A stretch of 64,000 nucleotides of DNA from Enoplolaimus lenunculus. Taxonomy: Eukaryota > Nematoda > Enoplea > Enoplida > Thoracostomopsidae. The notes under the pieces are model-generated. The model was not told where the DNA came from and made no database searches. It was given only the letters and a program-made list of their open reading frames with translations. The stretch's first letter is position 1; each line of letters begins with the position of its first letter. Shown here in pieces: positions 11,901 through 24,282 of this stretch. The translations under genes and the position numbers were made by a program. The stretch lies in assembly GCA_030248215.1 (NCBI GenBank), contig JASANG010002036.1, forward strand, positions 1 to 64,000, read 5' to 3'.

Positions 11901-13700
11901 CCACACCACGACAACATTCGTGCACGCCAGCTGTAAGCCAAATCTAGCACTGGCAAAACAAGCATAAACGGAGCACGTTTGTGACTCCAATTTTCTGTTA
12001 AGCTAAGATTTTTTCACTTAACCGTCAATGGAGAGGTGTAACAAAAAAACGCAACGTGAGCTGGATATATTAACACATAGAAAGTCTCTAAGTCGACTCC
12101 AGTGTTGAAAGTATCGTTAAAGCTTCACTGCACAGCAAACGAAGCCAAAAAACCTCAATGTCTATCACACTAACCATTCAAAGTCACCTGGTGTACGCAT
12201 GATATTGTGGACGGTGCAATGATTACAGTAATGACAACTCGATGTAAAAGGTTAGAAAGTAAACCAACAAATAGCATGAAATATTAAAAATTATTTTATT
12301 TTTAAAATTTTCAGTTCCCTCCCGTTTGTCCACCGTTGGAATCATACGATGTGTTACAAGATCAGCTTAATGCAACTCAAACCAACAATTCTGCAAGCGA
12401 GAATAATTTTACAAGATTTGAACAGGAGAGCACGTTGCCTGGTGACACATTTAGCGAATTTAATCGAACTGATAGACGCAATGCATCAGAAAATGAGACC
12501 CAGGTATTGTTGTGGGCCGTGACCTTTGGATTCCCCATCCTGGCAAGATAAAAATTGTTTCGAGGACCACGAAGATAAAAAGCTATGAAACATGTTTTAT
12601 TTGGAACTGCCTTGGACATGTTTGCGGGGGGGGCGCCTATCCTAACGTTGACCTTGGAATTAATTGTTTGAAGTGTTTCAAACTTTCAGCCAGACAATTA
12701 TTTACAATTTGAGACATTGTGCTGAAACCGGGTACATTTGTACAAAAATGTTTCAAGTTCAAGAATGAAATTTTAGCAATGTTTCAAGGATTATTGTTAA
12801 AATCGGTGATTTCAACGTCTTAACGTCCAATAATTTTGTTTCAAAAATACATTTTCGGATAGTTATTTTTCACTGCCGCTTCAACTCGGTTTACGCTGTG
12901 ATTTGCGGGAAGTACCTTTTCAGATTACGCTTGGTGTTGAGCGTAGTTGGGTCTACAAACGACATCTTCAATCGTTGCCATCCGGGAACACGATTAGCAA
13001 ATCTGTGGACGTTTACGAATTTCCCTTGTTTAACGGTTTGTCATAAATACTTTTTTACACTTTCATGTTTAGTTTTGTACGGAAATTGTGAACAAAAAAC
13101 AATTTTTTTTTCAGTCAATTTCGCCTTAAAACAAATTCAGACCAGTGATTTGGGTAATTTGAACGGCGTAAAAATTGGAAACACGGTATATAAACACAAA
13201 CTTTATTAAATGAGCTTGAGTAGTTTTCAATTGTTTTAAATATACATATTTGGGTCATATATCAAATGCGTTTTGCAAATCACTATCCCAACTGATTGAG
13301 TTCAAAAAGTTCATTAAATTGAACTCCACTGAAATGATATAGTGGCTCTATCTCGAGCAGTCAATCGATGACGGCTGCGGACAAAACTGATTTTTTGAAA
13401 GTTTATATTTTTGGCACACTTATGACTTAAAAAACCCTTTCAGATCCGGGATTTATATCAAAATTTGTCGAAAATGGAACACTTGGCGCAATCGATACTC
13501 GGCCAAACATCGAATTTCAGCCGGAACTAGTCACAAACGGATTCATCCGGCACCGACCGGATATACAGAATAAGAATTCGTTTTGTATGGAAAAAACAAA
13601 ATTTCAAAATACTTCAATTTTTGCGATCTGTCTTTTCGTTATTAACTGTTTCGCAATTGCGGCAGCTGCGGCGTACCAACTCAAATGCGTGAAGGAATAA
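5904..13700 (+). CDS. Cuticlin-like ZP-domain transmembrane protein (ZP gene 1 of 2)
   Basis: Eleven plus-strand exons: 5904-5973, 6720-6823, 8047-8142, 8656-8788, 9273-9421, 10078-10156, 11484-11649, 12315-12503, 12924-13035, 13115-13153, 13444-13700 (about 465 aa). Exon 1 is a signal peptide (MSVEFCGLLLGLTIFVQ). Exons 2-4 form ZP-N: VDCGENFITVDI, HCFQVAMAGRTMQNL, then VSFHPVFVTKIDRAYRLMC. Exons 5-7 form ZP-C: LPTCSY, LGHKIVHVWRC, HSCTANADDG, CGIDPVII, KFADATRVTFNCQI. Exon 8 has PPVCPP, an Asn/Thr-rich stretch and RTDRR, a possible furin-type cleavage site. Exon 11 ends in one membrane span (SIFAICLFVINCFAIAAAAA) and a short tail. Such proteins polymerise in extracellular cuticle matrices after cleavage from the membrane. 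All phases fit except exon 3 to 4, where exon 3 ends in phase 0 and exon 4 needs phase 1; a 4- or 7-nt microexon would repair it, a frameshift is the alternative. The cysteine matching the YC of the paralog's YCMTVFGC is Val-Trp here. Confidence 0.85.
6830..7230. mobile_element. Family H element with long palindrome, ZP gene 1 intron 2
   Basis: A near-perfect inverted repeat has arms 6882-6969 and 6993-7081 around a 23-nt loop. The loop plus its neighbourhood is itself repeated in reverse complement at about 7092-7137, so two overlapping hairpins are possible. The ends resemble GTTGCACAATAC and GTTGCGTTATAC. It is GC-rich (many CGAC/GTCG) in AT-rich surroundings. It starts about 6 bp after the donor of exon 2 (exon end 6823). 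The intron also holds a family B element. Confidence 0.75.
7564..8004. mobile_element. Family B element, complete (TA-flanked MITE)
   Basis: The left end CTGTAATGACCCGAATAAGA and right end CTTATTCGGGTCAATACAG are inverted repeats flanked by TA on both sides, as in Tc1/mariner-type insertions. Length is 441 bp with no transposase. Inner repeated words are GGACTCTTATT and CGGACTC. It ends 42 bp before the acceptor of ZP exon 3. Other copies: 38899, 45825, 47300, 58749, 61513. Confidence 0.85.
8793..8935. mobile_element. Family H element, ZP gene 1 intron 4
   Basis: GC-rich inverted-repeat sequence starting TTGGCGCTATGCTC about 5 bp after the donor of exon 4 (exon end 8788). It contains GGCGGCGACACGCGGCG, an ACGCATGTC / GACATGCG pairing and ends near GACGCCGGACGGCG. 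Boundaries are approximate and it looks decayed. Confidence 0.5.
10171..10363. mobile_element. Family H element, ZP gene 1 intron 6
   Basis: The left end TTCCGCTATGCCTACTTG and right end (reverse complement GGCACTATACTTTTGATGAC) are diverged inverted repeats; CCGTCACC sits near each end. It begins 15 bp after the donor of exon 6 (exon end 10156). The equivalent intron of ZP gene 2 has a related sequence at the same place (about 25250-25303). Confidence 0.6.
10791..11204. mobile_element. Family C element (hAT-like MITE) with target duplication
   Basis: It starts CAGGGTGTAAACG at 10799 and ends ATCCGGTCACACCTTG at 11196. The 8-bp flanks ATGACTGT (10791-10798) and ATGACAGT (11197-11204) match at 7 of 8 positions, as for hAT insertions. 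The interior is rich in repeated ACGGAAAC/CCGTTTCC words. It is non-coding and lies in ZP gene 1 intron 6. Confidence 0.85.
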
Positions 13701-13858
13701 TACATTATAAGAGCAATTGTACTATTAAGATCATTTTATTTGTTGGATAAAGCTTCTTTAAAACACACTACTTGTTTTATTTACTTGTAAAACTTCCGTT
13801 AATACCTTCAAATTTTTAACAGAAACAACTTGCTGTGCGAATTGTTGATACAGTTTCT

Positions 13859-14080
13859 GGCCCATGTAAAGATCAGGGGCGGAACGTTTTTATGTGGGAC
13901 TACAATAGAGTAAACTTAAGCTTTAGACTATTTTTTTCTTGACGTAGGCTAGACTTAAGCTTAGGCATAGGAATATGCTCGTTCTTACGCTTAGGCTTAG
14001 GCTTAGGCTTAGTTTTAGGCTTAGGCTTAGGATTAGGAATATGCTTATAACACTTTATGCCCCTGTTCTTTATATTGGCC
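13859..14080. mobile_element. Family A element with TTAGGC-type repeats
   Basis: The left end GGCCCATGTAAAGATCAGGG and right end CCCTGTTCTTTATATTGGCC are inverted repeats. The interior has several TTAGGC/TTAGGCTTAGG units and GGAATATGC. It is non-coding and lies 160 bp after the stop of ZP gene 1. At least eight copies or fragments of this family occur in the window. Confidence 0.8.
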
Positions 14081-14908
14081 CAGTTGCTTACACAAAAAGC
14101 CGTAATTTCCGCACTGGTGTCTTCAAGTCCATCATCGGCGTTTATCAAGGTGCGATCGGATACGAAAAACCCACGAAGCCGGAGCCGGATAATCTAATAA
14201 CGGGAATCTGATATTAGATTGCATTCAAATATCTGACAGCAGTTTTGCAATTCTTCCTTCCGTAGCCTATACCCAAAGTGTTTAAGTGACAAAGTTTAAC
14301 ATCTCGCGCCGATGCATTTTTAACAGTTTAACAACGACCCTTTTATACTATTCCATGTTTTTGTAGCGTTGCGTTCAGTTGCAATATTCGTTTACACATG
14401 TTCCTTTTATTAAGGACATCAAGTTTTCTGTAGATACTATAAAACAGAGGTGGCTAAGATCAGGCATGTGAGTCGTGGTCTCAATCTCGGCAAGTCTCGG
14501 TATTTGGCATGTCTCGGTTTCTTCAGCGTCTGTGGTTTGAAACCGACACGCACTAGAGGATCCACAGGGTGGAAGGCGGGGGGCGTGCGCTTCCCGCTCA
14601 GAAATTTTTTATGATAAAATGGTAAGGTCCACCTTAGAATTATTGCGTTTTATTACATTTCCTGCCAGTCCCCCGTCAGAAATTTTTGGATTTACATCTG
14701 CCGACAGTAGAAGTCGAGCATTCAGCAAATGCTGGTGGACCTATAAGTTAATATTGCTGAAATAAGTAATGCCTGTGAATATTCGTTATGAATTTATAGT
14801 TGTGCAATAATTATTAGCAAACGTTCTAAAAACACATGCCAAACTTCATTTTCTGTTTGTGTCCTTAGCGCAATTTCAAAGTTTCCATCCCTGAGAAAAG
14901 GTTACGAG
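14081..14908. other. Intergenic between two convergent genes; contains a family D fragment
   Basis: This spacer separates the 3' ends of ZP gene 1 and the Cab45-like gene. A family D fragment (about 14551-14692) begins CACTAGAGGATCCACAGG and ends TTTTTGGAT, with the AAATGGTAAGGTCC core seen in other D copies. The rest shows no gene. Confidence 0.55.
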
Positions 14909-17900
14909 TCAAAGTTCAACATGGGCTCCACCCGCGGGATAAATTAATCCGGACCCAAGGAATATCGATTTATGGCCCATGAGTTCTTTCCAAGAAATCG
15001 CACCGTCGTGATTTGAATCCGCAATCGCTATGAGCTCAGATGCTTCTCTATGCGCATGTTGTGGATTACGCGGGTTAATATATGCCAACATTTCCTTAAA
15101 ATAAATTTGAAAAGAATCAACATCAAATGAATAGAATTTGAAATAATCACGATAAACATAAGACAGCAGGGAGGAATTGAAAGTCGGTTGGGTCATAATT
15201 TTCGGTAATGCGTCTGTCAGGTATAATGTAGCCAATTTTGGTTGCACAACAAGATTTCTGAATGTTTTTGGCTGGTGTCAAATTAAGAAACTCAATTCCG
15301 CTAATAAACCGTTGGATTGTAGGTTTGAACCTGGTGTCAAAATTAAGAAAGGTCAATTTGAAGCAAGCGAAATTTCGACGTGGCTAAGCGTCCTTAATCA
15401 TCAGCACAGTCAAGACATGGGCGCAACCAGGATTTTGGTTTAACGGCCGAGGGACAACATTGATAAAAATCCTTCAATAAATTTCGCGTATCGCGCTATT
15501 GTTATGCGAAGCCGTTAGTTGTTGCCCGTCGCCATCTGTCGCCGTCAGCGGCGTTGGATATAAAGGAGAGCACCGCCATATCCCAAAATTTTTTATGATA
15601 AATGGAAAGTTGTTGACTACTTTAAAACTTTTTACTCTTGCGCCACAAACCTTGTGTTCGGCTTCTTTCACTATAAACTGTGCTTATTCCTAATGTCGTC
15701 AGTGAATTTTTTATGATACAATGGTACGATCCTAAACTCACAACTAGTTTAGCTTCTCGCTCCGTTTACTTCAGAGGCTTTTTGATCGCATACATTGTGT
15801 GCCTTTCGGTCAAAAATTCTTAGACTCGACACTGGTCACCGTCTGTCACCATGCGTCAATTTACGCAAATTGCCGTACAGCCCCAGAAGTTAATTCACGT
15901 AACGGCGTTACAACGTGACGAACGGTGACGTATGTCGACGGCTGGCCGGCCGACAGATTATATTAAAATTAACAACAAACATAGCGTCACACTGACAGAA
16001 AACGTAAATGCGTAAGGCGTGTGATTACGTATAAAGAACATCTTGCAAAATCATACCAGCCGCTTCAAATAATTAAAGTTTGCGACTTGGAAGAATTTCA
16101 CAGGAATTGTAAAGCGAAGTTGAAAATTTCCATGGGGGAAGTCCAAAATTTTTCCGGGGAGATTTGTCCTCCTTTGACCCCCGTTCTAGTTACCGGCCCG
16201 AACTTTTCTGGTCCCAACCTGCCACAGCGCCGCTGCTTTAGAAGATCAGTTCAAGCGTTGAATAATTCTAATCAAATGTTTTTTGCGATCAACAAAATTC
16301 AAATGACAACCATGAAAGCCAGAGCTATAATTATAAACCCTGTAAAATTGACTGTTAATAAAATCCTTTAGTATATTTGGGGGATTTTCCAGCATGGCCA
16401 TTGTAATCCGCATTATGATCTCTATACTTACTTTAAGCGTTGCAAACCCGTCATGATTTGTATCAATTGCATCACGAAATTCTTTTCCGCGCTCATCTGG
16501 TGTTTCTCCTGTTAACGAGGGGTTGTCGCCGGCTAGAAATCCTGCCACACCCCCGTGAATTTGATGTTGGGCATGGGCTGTTGCGGTAACTGAGGGACTA
16601 ATCCCTTCAGAAACAAGATCCTGATTGCTTGGGACGCGGTCCCCTATCGGTAGCGATCGTGGTTTTGCAAATTCGTCTTCAGATATTTGGCCGTCTGCAT
16701 TCGCATCTGAAGTAAAACACAGCAAGAAATAGTTGTTTAGGACATCACATATATACCTAAGTGGCATTCAATTGCAAGTGTTATTTGAAACCTATTCATT
16801 GAGCGACTGGTTCTAGATACCTGGAGAAAATTCTTAGTTTAGAAAATTAATTCATCGGCAGAACGCTTTCTGCCAGTGTGACTAAGCCAGTATTGGAGCC
16901 TAACACGGTTCAACATTTCAGCCCAGTATTTGTCCTCTCAAATTAAAACTTTTACCCAAATCGTCAATAACATCTTTAGCCATAGAAATCAACGAAACCT
17001 TTGACAATTCTGGATGCCGAAATGCGAGGAATTCTTCTGCGGTCAGTCTTCCATCGCGCATATCGCCGCCATCTGCGTTGTTCCATTCTTCTAATTCACG
17101 TTCGATTTGGTCTTGAGCTTAAAATTCAAAGCAAACTTAAAATTAAATGTTTCGAAATAGAATTTCAAAATTTGAAAGGAGCAATTTGATATACATCGTA
17201 TATAAACAGGCTCTACGACAATTGGAAGGCCGAAAACTTGTCACCCAACGGTGTCCTAAAACCTTGGAATAAATCTATGCTTAATCCTAAGCGTAATCCT
17301 GAATCTAATTCTATGCCTAAGCATAATGATAGGTGACGATTTGTCGAGTCGATCAAGTTTCGGATTAAAAGTTGTCGGGTGACTAGTTATCGTGATACCA
17401 TATAAATAAGTGCTAAAGCAGTTATATATTTGGCCATAACTCGTTAAACCAATTGTCTTGTTCCCATAAAATTTACAACCTATTAGCATAAAGCTTTAAT
17501 TCATTTGATTCACTTATAGGTCAGGTGACAATCATTATTAAATCATGACTATAAATCACAACCTAAATTTAAGCTTAAGCTTAGTCATAAACATGAGCAT
17601 AGGCTCAGAAATAAAGTCATGCATAAGCCTGAATCTGAAAAACCTAACGTCAAACCCGGTGGCTTACCAGAAATTTTTAAAAAAGGGTACACGATAAGTA
17701 ATAGTAAAAAAAACTTGCGAGCTAGTGCCAAACGCAATTTAAGTACTTGTTAATACAAACGTTTGGATTCGATTCTTGTTTGCGGGACTAGGCCTAGATG
17801 GCCTACAGATTTTTTATAAACCAGTGGGCTAAGCCTAAGCTAACGGTTAACTCGAAATTAATATCCAGTCACAAACCGTTAATATTGAGCTGTTCATGAT

Positions 17901-20900
17901 CTTCCGAATGTTTTTCTGCGTCTTCCTTGTTCATAAGTTTGTTATCCGTTAAAAAATGATAATGATATTCATCCCAAGTCGCGTACCCTGCATCAAAAGA
18001 TCAAATTTACTTATATCCTACGCTTTAAAAACTTAAACTTAAATTATCGCTTAACTAAACTTAAATGTGAGTTTATTAACACTTCAATAACTGGACGAAC
18101 TAATTAAACTAAAATTTTTAGTTCAATTTTAATTAACATATTTTTAAGGGCAAGGCGAGTTTAAACATAACTTATTTTTGGTTTAGAATGTATCAGTGCT
18201 GCTAGAAAACTATGTTGTTTTTAGAATTCATTAAATTTAGATTACCGAAAAAAAATATGTCAAATTTAGACAGTGCGAACCGTTTCTCTGTTACGTATGG
18301 ACGCTCTGGAAACAATATCCAGCCTGCATTCCTGTGCTAGTATTCTCAGATATCTGTAGTGCAGTCATCGGCGTAGCCAGGATTTTTGTTTGGGGAGCCA
18401 ACACAAATACTTTAGATTATACCGGAATCTGAATCAAAACTGCAAATTTTGAGACAATACGCATAATTTCCATAAACAAATATATTAATTTAGGGTATAA
18501 ACGTCGCATCAACATGTTGGCATTGCAGTATAATGCTTAAAATATTCTTATGCTACTGGTACGTCCTTGTTCTATTCATTGGCCGAAACAGCGAGTGGCC
18601 GGCTTTAAAATAAATCACACTGTTTTGTAATATTTATAGTACCAGCAAGCAAGGTTTAAAATTTATAGTCGCTTCAGTTTAGTGTGCTTAAAAATCCTTT
18701 CTAACTGGCAATAGTTGCTATACACAATGTTGAATGCCGACCTTGTCTTCAAATTCCTCAAAAATTCATACCGTCGTTATTTCTATCGATAATTTTGAAT
18801 ACGCGTTCAGACTCGCGTTTCGCTTCATCCAAATGTTGTTCGGTGTTTTGTTGAATCCATTTCACCAGTTCATCGTGTGATAGTTTACGGTTGCGATTTA
18901 AATCTGCCCTGAAATTTTAAAGACTCGTGAAGTTTTAAACTATTTTCTAAATCCAGTCCTGCGTTAGTATTTCAAAACCGAATGTCGCACGTATAAAGCG
19001 CCACAATCGGATAAAATATTTTAAACACTTTAGTTACAATAGTTAAATTTCAAAAATCATACATAAACCGCTTTTGAATTAGCGATTTTATAAAGTAAAA
19101 TTTGAGTTAAGTAAGTTAGTAAAATTCCAGGAATTAAGCAATTATATTCCTACCAGACAAATATATCATGAAGTTGCGAATCTGGATCGTCAGCATCCAA
19201 CGCCACGTGTACGCTTTCACTATTCGAAGCTGTTGCATTATGGCGTTTTTTGTTGAGCAAATTTTCACCCATAAACAATTCTTTCCTGAAATCGCTGAAT
19301 ACTAGTTTAGTGGTTGCAATATTTGAACGCAACAAGCATTAAAAATGATCGCACAACAGCTTCTCTTTTTTGTATACGTGAAATTAGGAGTGTGAAAATT
19401 AACCGGATCATGCTTTCGAGATTTGTTCTAGGTTACGGCCCTCAAGTTAGCCTGATTCGCTCTCTTAAGGGGGTAGAAAGTTGCGTTTTAACTCCTTCTC
19501 ACTTTGAGTTGCCTATAGGCAACTCAGCGCAGTGTATATACGTTAAACAATATATATCGCACCGTGTTTAACAAATGCAACACGTATACGTAGTACTAAG
19601 TCACCACAAGACGTGAGAGCCCCCTCGGGCTCAAGCGTCATGCTCTTATAGCTGAGTAGTGATGGTATACGCCTCCCACTCCAGTCCCTGGAGTTCGAAT
19701 CCTAGCATAAAAGTAGGTCTCAGGGGAAGTAGAAAATATTCATGTGAGAAAGGGTTAAACGTATTTGCTGTATTTTAAGCAGGAGATTTGCCGACCATAA
19801 ATAAATTGCCCAGAAAAGTGATGAAGCTTTCCAGATGCTTAAGTGGAACACCTACGACAGTATCAAGCTCAATGTGCCAAGGCTAAGGGGGACTAGAACA
19901 ATTCCAGGAGGGACTAGCCAAAAATTTATGACAAGCATGCACCGGAAATACTCCTGCTAGGAAAAAACCGTACTTGTCGGCTATGGTGGAATTCCAAATC
20001 CCCATGATTTCTTAAAGCCAACCTAAACACTTTGTTTAAATGTCCATCGCGTTCAATTGGCACTGCGTCTAAATGATCAGGTCTCTGAACGATTCCAGGC
20101 TGACGATGTTTTTTTGCAATATTCCGTTTACCAATGTTGCTTGTCGGCGACGCCGATTCGCTGCCAGCCTTAGTCATGATTTTGTGAGGCATGATTTGAT
20201 TTGCTAGGTTTAAGCTTTTTGATTTTTCGATCATAAATTTTTTGAATTTCGATTGGTCAATTGCTCGTCCTATCTGAAAGCATTAAGCCTTAATATTTAC
20301 ATGTGCATGTTCTTGCAGCAAGAGGCTGTTGTTGCAATTTTTTCATATGAGTTGCTGAAACAACTTGCTCGTGTGAATTGAACAGTACTTAAGCTGTATT
20401 AATAATTAACACGTTTAAATCTGTTACAAGACAAGTCACATAAAATGTCAAACAAATGGTGATATATTGTACCTTGAAGCCCAAATTACGAGCGTGAGTA
20501 AGTGCAGTTTTTAGCAACGAGAAGTTGTCGCTGCAAGTTTATTAATAGGTTTTTGAACAAAAATGGCAGATCCAAGTTCTCGCTGCAAAAATTTGCACGT
20601 TTAAATAGGCCTTTAGTATAACCAGAAGCTAAATAAATGCGTATAAAGCACGGCGATGCCCCGCTTGAGTTTGTTTGCCAATTAAACAATGTGGTTGTTC
20701 AAAATTTGTCTTACCGTCGTAGTCTTAGTTATCAAAGTTGCCTATACCAAGTTAGTTCTTTTCACAAGTTTGTTGTAGGTACACTTTCAGTTAAGACATC
20801 TATAAGGGAAACAGAAAATCATTTTGCAAGTGCCACAGTGTTTTATTACCAAGAAATGTTTTACTTGAAAAAACCAATCTTTTACCCGCAAATAAAAGTC

Positions 20901-21023
20901 TTTAAGCGGATTTGCAGCAGCAAATAGCGGCCTTTTTGATACCAAAGTGATGTTTGAGATCGCTGCAAGCAACCATGCTAATACCATTAATTCTAGCTTT
21001 AACCTGATCTTTTGCATTGTCAT
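14909..21023 (-). CDS. SDF4: Cab45/SDF4-like secretory-pathway EF-hand protein
   Basis: Eight minus-strand exons, all phases consistent: 20886-21023, 20023-20273, 19154-19285, 18772-18908, 17877-17987, 16956-17117, 16432-16706, 14909-15094, totalling 463 aa. Residues 1 to about 24 are a signal peptide (LELMVLAWLLAAISNITLV). PDHLDAVPIERDGHLNKVF (about 111-129) matches the Cab45 region before the EF-hands. Six EF-hands follow: 176-187 (DLNRNRKLSHDE), 215-226 (DRNNDGYATWDE), a degenerate one near 272-284, 311-322 (DANADGQISEDE), 392-403 (DTNHDGFATLKE) and 428-439 (DSNHDGAISWKE). The C-terminus is HVEL, a KDEL-type retrieval signal (vertebrate Cab45 ends HEEF). Cab45 is a luminal Ca2+ binder of the Golgi/ER involved in cargo sorting; that role is inferred by homology. 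It is longer than vertebrate Cab45 (about 360 aa) because of an extended N-terminal region and a Ser/Gly/His-rich insert near 325-385 after EF4. Reticulocalbin or calumenin is less likely given the C-terminal pattern. Confidence 0.9.
15826..15965. repeat. Family H-like CGTCAC-rich inverted repeat in the last Cab45-like intron
   Basis: Contains CACCGTCTGTCACCATGCG and the inverted counterpart GAACGGTGACGTATGTCGACGG, with an AACGGCGTTACAACGTGACG centre. A smaller related piece lies near 15525-15560. It is mid-intron, more than 400 bp from the donor. Boundaries are uncertain. Confidence 0.4.
19488..19758. mobile_element. TTAA-flanked element carrying a tRNA-like unit (single copy)
   Basis: Flanked by TTAA on both sides; the left end CTCCTTCTCAC and right end CATGTGAGAAAGGG are imperfect inverted repeats, the pattern of piggyBac-type MITEs. 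Inside are the hairpin AGTTGCCTATAGGCAACT, a GAGCCC/GGGCTC hairpin, an A-box-like TAGCTGAGTAG and a B-box-like GGAGTTCGAATCC. It lies in Cab45-like intron 2. Three tandem copies of the same element are at 28533-29396. Confidence 0.75.
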
Positions 21024-23907
21024 ATATTATAATCTACAAACTAAATTTAATTATAATTCGACTTTTCGCAAGTTTCTAATACACGCCATGCCGAAGCACA
21101 AAATAGATTATTTGATTTCATACGCGGATCATTTTTCCGTGGGACTGCAATATAGTAAGGTTAAGCTTTGGACCAATTTTTTGCTTAGGCTTAGGCTTTA
21201 GGCTTAGGTATAAGCTCATTCTTACGCTTAGGATTTGGCTTAAGAATATGCTTTACGCTACTGTTACGTCCCTGTTCTATACATTGGCTGGAAACAGGGA
21301 AACACAATGATCACAGTTTGAGACTGTATTTAAAGTGATGATAGAAAATATAGCAATTTAATAGAACACGAGTTTGTAACGTTTAGACAGGTCACGCCCT
21401 GCCGCTTGCACTGGCAGCACTTTATAAATTCTTGCAATAAAGTTAGAAATTTGGACACAACTTTGATAAACAGATTTTATTTAAACTGCACAAGCTTTAG
21501 TTCAGGTTATGGGAAATTGTATTGGCTGCCAGGACTGCCTTTGACAATACCCATTGTCCGCTTGCTCTCTGAACAGATCATAAGTCAACAGAAGTGGCGA
21601 ATTCAAATATGAAATTCTGTGATACACAAATTGCGGTCTGCAAGCTGATCTTTAGGACCGGAGCAGACACCCGCCATTCCACCCATTTGGGCCCCTTCCC
21701 TTAAATGGGCCGCCGCCCCACCCTAACCGGATGAAACAACAACCACCAAAGTTTTGAAATACGTCTGGCTTCTCGCTCGTTTCGCTCTCACGTTTGACCA
21801 TATCCTATTTCTCCGCGTTTTTAATTGGCTTTTGACACTACACAGGTCTTACAATAACCGCCAGACTGAGCTGGGAAAACCTTAGATCAAACATCGATAA
21901 ATTCGCTAGCCATATCTACGCTGGGGGCACCCATCCTGGAGTTTGGGGGGCCTCACTCCTATCTGCTTCGGCACTGCTGATATTAGCCTATCCCACACTT
22001 CCGTTATCAGCATTTTCAGCTAAAACGCTGTCATACAGCTTAAACACTGTAAAAAAATCAAAATAACAAACCTTTTAGCTATTGTACAATATACAAGTAC
22101 AGAAATCTATAATATGTGAGTCTCAAAGCAAATTTAGATACACAAAACTATACAAACATATTCCGTGTTGGTTTTCGCTGAGCACCAAAGCCTGTGGGTG
22201 TCTGTAACTCAGTTTTAAGGTTGGTTTTGTCTCAATGTTAGCAATATTACAGCCAATATTGAATTCAGTTTTAGAGCCAAGGACGCACATTGAATAGAGA
22301 CTGGCTTCGTGGCTACCATTTATGAACAAGTCGCCGATTCAGATATTGTATTTTAATGTTGCGTTTGTAAATCGTTAACCAGATGCGGATCCAAAAATTT
22401 CTGACGAGGGAGCGGGCTGGCAAATGTTTTGAAACGCAAAATTTGTAAGGTTGAACGAACCTTATCAATTTATCACCAAAATTTTTTAGGGAAAAGTTGT
22501 AAGGTAGGTGGACCTTACTTTTACTACAAAAAATTTCTGATCGGGGCATACGCCTCTAGCCCCCCTCTCGATACTCCAGAGTCGTTAACACTGATTGAAT
22601 AAATGGGCCAATGCACAAAACAAAGCCGTAACTGCAGTATAAGCATATTTGTAAGCCTAAGCTTAAGCCTAAGCCTAACCGTAATAATGAGCTTATACCT
22701 AAGCCTATGTTTACCTATACAAAAAAATTTGTCTGCAGCTTAAGCTTACTCTATTGCTCAATGAATAAACAAATCGGCCAACAAATCATTAGAGAAATAT
22801 TAACTTCAATTTGGATAACCTTTCTGGTCTTTAGCCTCATCTAAAGATGCCGACATTTCCAAAAACTTGATCACTTGTAAATTTTATATTTCACATTTTA
22901 CTCACTACACCTATAAAGTGCTAATTCATGACAAAATGTTGTACAGAATATAATTGCAGAAAACAAAAACAAATTGCTATTTTTTGTTTTAATGCGGGCT
23001 ACAATTTCAATTTTTGCTCCGATAACGTTGCAACCGTGGGGAGCAAAGGGCGACCACTGCGGTTTCGTTCATTCTTCCTTCCCCGGGCCAAAATATTTTG
23101 CTTCAGAGTAAAACTAATTCTAAGTTGGACAATTGCTCTTGTATCTCTTAGAGAGTTTTTTGCCCTCTTGACTTGTTGAATGCGGAGTTGTGCTAAATAT
23201 ATATTAAAAATGTGAAAAATTTAATATACACTTGAAATATAAAAAAAATAAAATTAAAAAACTTAGGACTAAAAAATTTTTAAAAATTCAACTATTTGCT
23301 GCATTTTGGTCCGGTCATATCAATAATATATTCCTTTTTATCACATTGTGTTTCAGACATTTTGGCTCAGGCCAATGTTACTCAAATGCACTAGCGGATC
23401 CAGAGGAGGTCAGGGGGCCGTAGGTTCCGATAAGAATTTTTTGGTGATAAAATGGTAAGGTCCCTAGCTTACAATTTTTGAGTTTCATAACATTTGCCAA
23501 CCCGCCACCCCGTCAATAATTGTTGATCAGCTTCTGCTCAAGGGAGGGTCGTCTCGGTTACCCGTGTGTCAGCAATAAGCTTGGAGTGCAACGTACACCC
23601 GGATACCCCTATAATTTTGCTAGGACAGCGGGACTGCGTAAAGCCTATGTTTACTCTGGGCCTAAAAACATAGGCGTAAACCTGAGCCTATGCTGAAAGC
23701 TGTCCCGGCTGTTCCAATCGACTCAGTGCAAACGTGGACTTGAAGCTGTCTTCGCCGACCTAGCAAAAAATATGCGCAAGCGAGCGCTGTTGCACTCCGC
23801 GCCTATTGCAGTGCAGTAGGTAAATAGAACGCCCCTCAGAGCGTCTTGTATTAACATAAATTTATATTGTCACCGCCCTCACGCGATGACTCTACTTTTT
23901 AAACTGA
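21024..23907. other. Intergenic, repeat-filled
   Basis: Upstream of the Cab45-like start. It contains a 5'-truncated family A copy (about 21105-21287, ending CCCTGTTCTATACATTGG), a reverse-oriented family D copy (about 22380-22565, GCGGATCCAAAAATTTCTGA), a reverse-oriented family A copy (about 22602-22763) and another D copy (about 23389-23526, CTAGCGGATCCAGAGG). I see no gene or convincing exon in the rest. Confidence 0.6.
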
Positions 23908-24120
23908 TTAAAAATATAGTAAAGACGAATAAACTTCAATGATAAATAAATTTTCATTCATTTCACTGCCCCGTCGACTTGATCGTTCATTGATAACATG
24001 TGATAATTCACGTTTGCCTCGACGTGGAACTCGGCATTGTTTCCGCTGAAAACAGTTTTTTTGCTTGTCAAAAAATGTGCTTTGCTTCTGGTACGATTTA
24101 TTTTGACCTGGAGGTGAACA
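23908..24120 (-). CDS. Candidate 3' exon of ZP gene 2 (unresolved splice)
   Basis: A 70-residue open frame starts CSPPGQNKSYQKQ, which corresponds in position and pattern to VCPPLES after ZP-C in gene 1. It continues CFQRKQCRVPRRGKREL and SSRRG, basic clusters like the furin-type cleavage site expected after a ZP domain, then a short hydrophobic end (FIIEVYSSLLYF). The acceptor TTTGTTAG just before it would need an incoming phase 2, whereas the preceding exon (24283-24439) ends in phase 0. A short exon between them is needed; an 11-nt candidate exists near 24180. A phase-compatible alternative uses CTCCAG as acceptor and gives a different, less family-like reading. Confidence 0.45.
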   Translation of the reverse strand, partial: CSPPGQNKSYQKQSTFFDKQKNCFQRKQCRVPRRGKRELSHVINERSSRRGSEMNENLFIIEVYSSLLYF

Positions 24121-24282
24121 CCTAACAAATATAATTTATCAGCTTAAAATTACAAACATATTTCAGACAGAAAACGCACCGCAATATACTCTATTCTTGC
24201 ATAAGGCTCGCCTCTAAGCGTGACAAGGTCCGTCGATAAGGTTTTGAACTCAGATATGAATTCGAAATATAAACATATATAC

